Shown one piece after another: positions 41,859-47,112 of a stretch of 47,112 bases of DNA. The position numbers and the translations under genes were made by a program. The DNA comes from an uncultured Cellvibrionales bacterium (lineage in GTDB: Bacteria; Pseudomonadota; Gammaproteobacteria; Pseudomonadales; Dasaniaceae), in contig CAJVZD010000036.1 of NCBI GenBank assembly GCA_913019905.1, positions 1 to 47,112 on the forward strand, written 5' to 3'. Numbering within the stretch: the stretch's first letter is position 1; each line of letters starts with the position of its first letter. The notes beneath the pieces were generated by a model that saw nothing but the letters and a program-made list of their open reading frames with translations, had not been told where the DNA came from and ran no database searches.

Positions 41859-42977
41859 ATGAATCTGGATTTTAATACAGAACAAAAAATCTTGTCCGCG
41901 TCGGCAAAAGATTTTTTGACAAAAAATTGCGCTTCTCATGTGGTGAGAGAGGCGAGGGAGTCGGCTGAGGTTTATCCCGCCGCCTTATGGAAAAGTATGG
42001 CAGACATGGGTTGGATGGGAATAGCGATCAGCGAAAGATACGGTGGTACCGAAGGTAGTGTGCAAGACTTGACCGTATTAATAGAAGCCATGGGTGCCGC
42101 CTGTGTCCCCGTCCCCTTTTTTACTACGGTGGTTGTCTGCGGAACGGCATTACAGTTATCGTCAGCAGACAAATTGAAAGAAAAGCTACTACCCGCCATC
42201 GCTGCTGGTGAGCTAGTTTCGTCTTATGCTCTGATAGAGCCGGGGAATACCTACGGTCTCAATAACATACAGACGACAGCCGCCGCAGTAGAAGGCGGAT
42301 ATACTCTTAGCGGCACGAAGTTGTTTGTCGAGTATGCCCAAGGTGCGGACTACTTTCTCACGGTTGCGAATGTAGAAGGTGCTGGGTTAGCTGTTTTCAT
42401 GGTTGATGCCAAAAGCTCAGGCATTTCCTTAAAATCAATGCCGACTCTGGATTACTCTAAACAATGCGAGTTAATATTGGATCATGTTAGTGTTTCAAAC
42501 GACTATTTGCTTGCTATTGGTGACGAGGCTCAATCACTGTTAAATGCCGTTGAGCAAGTGTCGGCGGTGGCAAAGTGTGCAGAGATTTTGGGTGCCATCC
42601 AGCTCGTTCTTGATATTAGTGTCACCTATGCGAAAGATAGAACCCAGTTTAATCAGCCTATTGGTGGCTTTCAATCGATTCAACATCATTGCGCTAACAT
42701 GGCAGTCGATGTTGATAGTTCACGTTATTTAACGGGTATGGCAGCGTGGAAAGTAAGTCAAGGTTTGACCGCGACAAAGGAGGTTTCGATGGCTAAATCT
42801 TTTGCCAGTAAAGTCGGTGTCCGAATTTGTAAGCTGGGACATCAGATACATGGTGCTATTTCGTTTTGTGATGAACATGATATGCACTTGTTTTTGCGTA
42901 AGTCTCAGGCTGCTTCAATGGCTTTTGGTGACCCCGAATATCATGCCGAGAAAGTGGCACAGGAATTAGGTTTGTAA
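41859..42977 (+). CDS. Acyl-CoA dehydrogenase, short subunit of second pair
   Basis: A 372-residue diverged acyl-CoA dehydrogenase. WKSMADMGWMGIAISERYGG and the FAD arginine motif DRTQFNQPIGGFQSIQH are present, but the middle segment reads YALIEPGNTYGLNNIQTTA instead of SEPxxGSD, and the C-terminus (HGAISFCDEHDMHLFLRKSQ) lacks the EGT catalytic region. This makes it a likely beta partner of the enzyme encoded just upstream. AGGAG precedes the ATG. It is the last gene of the cluster, with a terminator-like hairpin 20 bases past its stop. Confidence 0.9.
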   Translation: MNLDFNTEQKILSASAKDFLTKNCASHVVREARESAEVYPAALWKSMADMGWMGIAISERYGGTEGSVQDLTVLIEAMGAACVPVPFFTTVVVCGTALQLSSADKLKEKLLPAIAAGELVSSYALIEPGNTYGLNNIQTTAAAVEGGYTLSGTKLFVEYAQGADYFLTVANVEGAGLAVFMVDAKSSGISLKSMPTLDYSKQCELILDHVSVSNDYLLAIGDEAQSLLNAVEQVSAVAKCAEILGAIQLVLDISVTYAKDRTQFNQPIGGFQSIQHHCANMAVDVDSSRYLTGMAAWKVSQGLTATKEVSMAKSFASKVGVRICKLGHQIHGAISFCDEHDMHLFLRKSQAASMAFGDPEYHAEKVAQELGL

Positions 42978-42998
42978 CTGACCGTAGTAGTTTTTGAT

Positions 42999-43033
42999 CT
43001 GACATTTATCCGTCGCGGTATTTGTCAGGTTTT
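42999..43033 (+). terminator. Probable terminator of the acyl-CoA dehydrogenase cluster
   Basis: CTGACA (42999-43004) pairs with TGTCAG (43023-43028), with an inner CCG/CGG stem, and is followed by GTTTTC. It lies 22 bases after the last dehydrogenase stop. Confidence 0.5.
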
Positions 43034-43248
43034 CTGTCCGTATTCTCTTCCGAGTTATGCCATCTTTTTGGAGCTCTCCCATTCTTGAAAAGCTATTTCA
43101 CTTTTTTAAAGTTATCTCAACTTGATTCGGAAATTGCCGATCTCACTGTTTTATATTCCGATTAAATACAACACCTACTATTGGTAGTCGTGATTTCAGT
43201 GACGAGTCCTTTCCAACAATACTCAGTGATACTAGATACTGGTCTTCG

Positions 43249-43284
43249 CTTCTAGCACTTCTAGCACTTCTAGCATCTCTAGTA
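43249..43284. repeat. 9-bp tandem repeat
   Basis: CTTCTAGCA occurs three times in succession (43249-43275) followed by a diverged fourth copy. The CTAG core is palindromic. No gene covers it convincingly. Confidence 0.65.
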
Positions 43285-43386
43285 GGTCTAAGAACTTTTG
43301 GACATTCCATATTCCTGTCAGGGTTGTTACTATCTTCGCGCGCAAACAGCTTTTGTCTGGACTGGTGGTAGGATATTAATGAAGTC

Positions 43387-44682
43387 ATGAAGGTTATCGA
43401 GCAATTAGAGCACGCATTTATCGGGGCTCCTGTGAGCCTTACGTCGATGTCTCGACGTTCCGGAGCGTGGCTTGTTGTCTATTTTTTATGTGGTTTGGCT
43501 ATTTTTTCGGTTCTCAGCTGGTTTCTTTTGGAAAATCAGGAATCGATAAAGTTCGTCATTCTCGATTATTTTTTTCCGCAGTCATGGCATAGGGTCTCTG
43601 AATCGCTGGGTTTGTTTTTCTTTGAGTCTCAGGCGAAAGTGGTCGTCGGGAATTTGATTATTTCGGGTTCTTTGGTTATCGCTTCCATTTTTTTGTTTCC
43701 TATCAAAGAGCAGTACTCTGCGAAATTCGAAAGCGACGCCGACTATGATAACGGAGTAATCCAAGAATTTTCTTTGCCAATGCAAGCTCTGGAGGAAGCA
43801 AAGTTGTTTTTGCTCTTCCTGACGACGCAGTCAGTCATCTTGTGGATTGGATATTATCCTTACACCTGGAGCAGCACCTTATCGGTTACATTGAGCTATC
43901 TTGCACTTTTTTTTACCTTTGGATTAGATTTTATATCGCCGACTTTGCAAAGACACAAAACCAGCTATGCCTTGATATTGAAGGTTCTGTTCAGTAATAG
44001 CATCGCCGTACTTTGTTTCGGTTTGATATACAGTTTGCCAGTCATCGTATTTGGTCAGCTGATTTTCCGTAACGAAGAACTAACGTTGATCGAGATAAGT
44101 TCGATCCTATTTTTCGCCAATATATTATTCTTCACTTTAGCGGTGCCCGCCGGTACACACCTTGCCAGTGTACTATTGCCGGAGGTGAAGCGTACGACGG
44201 AGCCGACTGAAAAGACCAGGCGATGGGTGTATTTAACAAGTTTAGTAACATTGTTGGTTATGTTTTTCTTACACGGTGGCCTCATTGCTAGCCTACATCA
44301 CAAAAGCCAGTTGCTTAAAGCTGACTACACCGTCGACTGGTCTTCCTTTGATTTTACCCTGCCATCATTCGGGGAGTTTTTTCAAGGTAAAGCACTGACA
44401 TCTGTCTCATTTGATGTGGAGATTAACAATCCGACAGAATACGATATTGTTATTGAAAATAGCCAGGTAGTGGTGGTGAAACGCGAGCTTCAAATCGCAA
44501 CAGTTGACCTGGCAGGCTTTGATATTCCATCTGAGTCAAGTCATGTTGTGACGGTAAAACTCGACTCTAATTCCAATATTGGCAAGATTGAGGACTTTGA
44601 TAATATTCTGGAAAACTGGCGCGTGGATTTTCGTTTTGAGTTATGGCCTGGCATACCCTTTGTCATCAATGTTACAGAATAA
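43387..44682 (+). CDS. Polytopic membrane protein with LEA2/WHy-like C-terminus
   Basis: A 431-residue protein I do not recognise as a named family. Residues 26-300 hold about seven hydrophobic segments (near 28-50, 86-107, 138-158, 163-180, 195-225, 235-265 and 278-300). The last about 115 residues are soluble and beta-rich; LTSVSFDVEINNPTEYDIVIEN followed by IPSESSHVVTVKLD resembles LEA type 2/WHy domains, small folds tied to desiccation or envelope stress. This is a motif-level impression. The ribosome site is weak; the ATG at 43387 gives the most natural start. The gene stands alone between the catabolic cluster and an MFS transporter. Confidence 0.75.
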   Translation: MKVIEQLEHAFIGAPVSLTSMSRRSGAWLVVYFLCGLAIFSVLSWFLLENQESIKFVILDYFFPQSWHRVSESLGLFFFESQAKVVVGNLIISGSLVIASIFLFPIKEQYSAKFESDADYDNGVIQEFSLPMQALEEAKLFLLFLTTQSVILWIGYYPYTWSSTLSVTLSYLALFFTFGLDFISPTLQRHKTSYALILKVLFSNSIAVLCFGLIYSLPVIVFGQLIFRNEELTLIEISSILFFANILFFTLAVPAGTHLASVLLPEVKRTTEPTEKTRRWVYLTSLVTLLVMFFLHGGLIASLHHKSQLLKADYTVDWSSFDFTLPSFGEFFQGKALTSVSFDVEINNPTEYDIVIENSQVVVVKRELQIATVDLAGFDIPSESSHVVTVKLDSNSNIGKIEDFDNILENWRVDFRFELWPGIPFVINVTE

Positions 44683-44971
44683 AGTATGGTGGATTGTCAG
44701 AACGGCTTGGTCATGGTTCGTTTTAATGTTCGCTTGAAAATTCGGTTCAATGTTTTTTCCGATGTCATCTTTCCTGTGAAATAATTGCAGCGTTTCCCAC
44801 TATCGTCGTTCCGTTGAAATTGTCATAAAAAATGGTCTGTTGATCTAAAAAGCATGTGCCAATTTGGAATAATAGTCAGCGCTAGGCTTTTTACCTGCGG
44901 ACTGGCTCGGCCAAATATTTCGCCTTTAAAATTGTGCTAGACTTCGCGCTCATTTTTGAAAGGTAAATTCA

Positions 44972-46216
44972 GTGTCGACGTCTAAAACAAACAAGCTCTA
45001 TTATGGTTGGAATATTGTTGCGGTTGCTTTTTTTGTCGATTTTATTGCAGTTGGATTCTTCTTTTACTCCTATGGTGTGTTTTTTAAAGCGCTGGCGGTA
45101 GAGTTTGGCGGTTCCCGCTTAGATGTGGCGATTGGTATTACTCTGGTGAATATAGTTTCCGCAGTAATAGCACCTTTTTTGGGTAAGTCACTGGATTCGT
45201 ACCCGATTAGAAAAGTCATGTTATTTGGAACCGTTAATTTGTCTGTCGGCTTTTTGGCTTTGTCGTTTATCGGTACGCAATGGCAGCTCTATTTAATACT
45301 GGCTACCTTGATCGCTGTGGGCTCCTCAGCCATGGGGGGCTTATCGACAGCTAAGTTGGTTACCAATTGGTTTATTAAAAAGCGCGGACGTGCGCTGGGG
45401 ATTGCGACGATGGGCATTTCATTGTCCGGCGTCGTGATGCCCATTGTGTCGGCCTGGATAATAGAAGCTTATGGATGGCGGATTGGTTTTATGGTCTTTG
45501 CCGCTGTCACCTTGGTCGGTGTTTACCCCATCGTGTCGCGCTTTGTGGTTACCAGCCCCGCCGATTTAGGCATGCTCCCGGACAGTGGGTTGGCGAATAT
45601 CGACACGTCCTCAATTGCAGATGACAGCAAACAATGGCATCTGAAAGATGCGATGACGAATCGGAATTTTTGGTTGGTGGTAATCACCTTTGGTCTGCTC
45701 TTTTGTTGTATGGGAGCCACCTTGACGCATATGGTGCCCAGGGTTACGGATATGGGTTTTTCCCTGACTATGGCCGCGCCTATTTTGTCGTTTGGTGCAG
45801 CGACGGGTGTGATCGGTAAGTTTGTGTACGGAATGATAACCGATTACTGGAGTGCGCGGCTGGCGATATGGACCGCTATTTTCAGCCAGTTTGTCGGTCA
45901 GTTGATACTCCTTTATGCCGATTCTTACTGGCAATTAGCGTTAGGCGCTTCCGTTTTTGGTTTTGGCATGGGCGGTATTGTACCTATCCATGGCTCCCTC
46001 GTTTCCTCTCTCTTCGGTCAAGCAGGTTTTGGCTACATCATGGGGTTAATGCGCCCCGCGATGTTGCCGGTCATGGTGACAGGTATTCCCTTTGCTGGTT
46101 GGATTTATGATACCAACGGTAACTATGATGTAGCGTTTAAAGTGTTTATGGGCCTTTATCTGTTGTCGGCAATGGCTGTTTCATTTATTGATGAAAAGGC
46201 GGGTGCGGCTCACTAG
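44972..46216 (+). CDS. MFS transporter, monocarboxylate/OFA-like
   Basis: A 414-residue major facilitator with about twelve hydrophobic segments. The N-terminus LYYGWNIVAVAFFVDFIAVGFFFYSYGVFFKAL and LVTNWFIKKRGRALGIATMGISLSGVVMPIVSAWI are typical of the monocarboxylate/oxalate-formate group, and the loop PADLGMLPDSG is also characteristic. It probably moves an organic acid with protons. The start is GTG behind AAAGGT. Together with the DUF1330 gene it follows the catabolic cluster and could import the growth substrate, but that is only a guess from proximity. Confidence 0.88.
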   Translation: MSTSKTNKLYYGWNIVAVAFFVDFIAVGFFFYSYGVFFKALAVEFGGSRLDVAIGITLVNIVSAVIAPFLGKSLDSYPIRKVMLFGTVNLSVGFLALSFIGTQWQLYLILATLIAVGSSAMGGLSTAKLVTNWFIKKRGRALGIATMGISLSGVVMPIVSAWIIEAYGWRIGFMVFAAVTLVGVYPIVSRFVVTSPADLGMLPDSGLANIDTSSIADDSKQWHLKDAMTNRNFWLVVITFGLLFCCMGATLTHMVPRVTDMGFSLTMAAPILSFGAATGVIGKFVYGMITDYWSARLAIWTAIFSQFVGQLILLYADSYWQLALGASVFGFGMGGIVPIHGSLVSSLFGQAGFGYIMGLMRPAMLPVMVTGIPFAGWIYDTNGNYDVAFKVFMGLYLLSAMAVSFIDEKAGAAH

Positions 46217-46574
46217 GATCGGTATCTACCAGTCGTTCTTACCGTTAGCTTTGGTATTTGACATAAGGAGTGCCAATATATATTCTTGGTGCTAAATGGA
46301 ATCAAGCACTGATAAGCTGTCTGTCTGTCCCCCATATCAGTAAAATTACTCGCTGCTCTCGTTACGCCTACACGCGGAAAATGTTAGGCGTTTTACATTA
46401 TCGCTGCAGCTATTGTCAGGACAATGATTAAGGTAATTGTATGAGTCACTTCCGGCTGTCGCTCGTAAAAAATTGATGCGATCTTGGCAGTCACAGGAGG
46501 TAAAAATCCAATTGCCTACCGAACATAATTTCGTTTTGAAACTAGTTTTTCAGTAGCTTAATTTAGGAGTCCCT
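46217..46574. other. Intergenic region between MFS and DUF1330 genes
   Basis: About 360 bases without a gene. I see no promoter hexamers, repeats or conserved RNA structure that I can support. AGGAG shortly before the DUF1330 start serves that gene. Confidence 0.4.
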
Positions 46575-46991
46575 ATGCGATACGAAAATAAGGTTTATCC
46601 CACGCCCGAACAATTTACTGCTTTGCTCGACCACGAAGAAGATGGTCCAATATGCATGGTGAACTTACTTAAGTTTAAAGATCGGGCTGAGTACGATGAC
46701 GGTCGCGAAACAAGTCTTAGTGGCGAGGAAGCCTATCAGCTTTATGGTTCGCCAATGTCTGAATTCGTAGAGTCGAAAGGCGGTAAAATTATTTACTCCA
46801 GCACCGTAGCCGGACTCATCCTGGGTGAAGTAGAAGAGCTATGGGACGCGGTAGCTATTGCGGAATATCCTTCACGTCAAGGTTTTGTCGATATTGCTAC
46901 ATCGGCTGAAGTCGCGGAGATTGGCGTTCATCGCAGCGCAGGACTGGCTGGACAATTGAATATTATAACCAAGCAAAACAGCTGGAATTAA
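46575..46991 (+). CDS. DUF1330-family protein
   Basis: A 138-residue protein of the DUF1330 family, a dimeric alpha/beta-barrel (ferredoxin-like) fold: EDGPICMVNLLKFKD near the N-terminus, EAYQLYGSPMSEFVESKGGKIIYSSTVAGLILG and a core ending AIAEYPSRQGFVDIATSAEV. The fold resembles Dabb-type proteins, but no catalytic role is established for the family; they are common near acyl-CoA and terpenoid catabolic clusters. AGGAG precedes the ATG. A terminator lies right at its stop. No partner can be assigned. Confidence 0.9.
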   Translation: MRYENKVYPTPEQFTALLDHEEDGPICMVNLLKFKDRAEYDDGRETSLSGEEAYQLYGSPMSEFVESKGGKIIYSSTVAGLILGEVEELWDAVAIAEYPSRQGFVDIATSAEVAEIGVHRSAGLAGQLNIITKQNSWN

Positions 46992-46992
46992 A

Positions 46993-47024
46993 AAAGGGCC
47001 CCTGTAAATCGGGACCCTTTGTTT
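46993..47024 (+). terminator. Intrinsic terminator after the DUF1330 gene
   Basis: AAAGGGCCCC (46993-47002) pairs with GGGACCCTTT (47011-47020) with one mismatch and an eight-base loop, followed by GTTT. It begins two bases after the stop codon, so it should end transcription of the DUF1330 gene. Confidence 0.75.
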
Positions 47025-47073
47025 GTGGTTTTGGCTAATTAGTGCCCATCCAGAAATGGGTGTTTTCAACGAT

Positions 47074-47112
47074 GTCATTGCGAGCGAAGCGCGGCAATCT
47101 CCCGCAGCCCGC
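47074..47112. repeat. Dispersed palindromic repeat, cut by window end
   Basis: GTCATTGCGAGCGAAGCG followed by CGGCAATCTC is the familiar dispersed repeat found in many bacterial genomes (related forms read GTCATTGCGAGGAGCGAAGC). ATTGC and GCAAT form the outer stem. It lies in an intergenic region and probably continues beyond the window, where an inverted copy is often found. Confidence 0.6.

Larger units (their letters stand above)
42978..43386. other. Intergenic region after the dehydrogenase cluster
   Basis: About 410 bases without a convincing gene. It contains the terminator-like hairpin at 42999-43033 and a 9-base tandem repeat at 43249-43284, each described separately. The remaining sequence shows no promoter I would trust. 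Confidence 0.4.

Noticed and set aside
1..47112. Defence island, prophage or integrative element
   Set aside because: No integrase, transposase, restriction-modification, toxin-antitoxin or phage structural genes are visible. The NYN-domain protein alone is not evidence of a defence system.

Overview
The window looks like a chromosomal segment of a free-living, probably marine gammaproteobacterium. I infer this from moderate GC, canonical Shine-Dalgarno sites, gammaproteobacterial-type housekeeping genes (YeeN-type YebC, short HPF, TesB, FKBP PPIase, NfeD/stomatin pair) and a high density of CoA-dependent catabolic genes. The exact taxon cannot be fixed by eye. I see no rRNA, tRNA, CRISPR array, phage genes or intact insertion sequence.

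Left part (1-13.0 kb): the C-terminal end of a PQQ-dependent sugar dehydrogenase; a two-gene biotin-dependent acyl-CoA carboxylase (761-4465); a small J-domain protein; a PadR regulator coupled to a small membrane protein with a permease-prefix-like N-terminus; then a minus-strand redox group (PNPOx/ferredoxin-reductase/2Fe-2S fusion, DJ-1/PfpI protein, glutathione S-transferase, glutaredoxin, YkgJ-type zinc/iron-cluster protein); and a plus-strand thiolase.

Middle part (13.9-30.7 kb): mostly single genes. They are HPF, an FMN-dependent lactate-type dehydrogenase, a GPH-family symporter, YebC/YeeN, a small TPR-like protein, a carboxymuconolactone-decarboxylase-family protein, a DUF3179 protein, an anchored FKBP isomerase, an NYN-domain protein, NfeD plus stomatin, acyl-CoA thioesterase II, a bifunctional enoyl-CoA hydratase/3-hydroxyacyl-CoA dehydrogenase, a serine hydrolase with an apparently non-canonical start, and a LysE-type exporter.

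Right part (30.1-43.0 kb) is the most interesting: a divergently transcribed TetR regulator and a co-directional cluster of an AtuA-family protein, an enoyl-CoA hydratase, a biotin carboxylase/BCCP subunit, an MCC/GCC-type carboxyltransferase, two acyl-CoA dehydrogenases, an SDR, and two more acyl-CoA dehydrogenases. The AtuA/hydratase/carboxylase core resembles the acyclic terpene (citronellol/geraniol, atu) pathway, but gene order and content differ: there are two long/short pairs of acyl-CoA dehydrogenases, and no HMG-CoA-lyase-like gene or CoA ligase in the window. The thiolase, thioesterase and FadJ-like enzyme could complete beta-oxidation of its products. I infer a terpenoid or branched-acid catabolic system whose substrate is unknown.

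The end of the window carries an uncharacterised polytopic membrane protein with a LEA2/WHy-like C-terminal domain, an MFS monocarboxylate-type transporter, a DUF1330 protein followed by an intrinsic terminator, and a dispersed palindromic repeat cut by the window edge.
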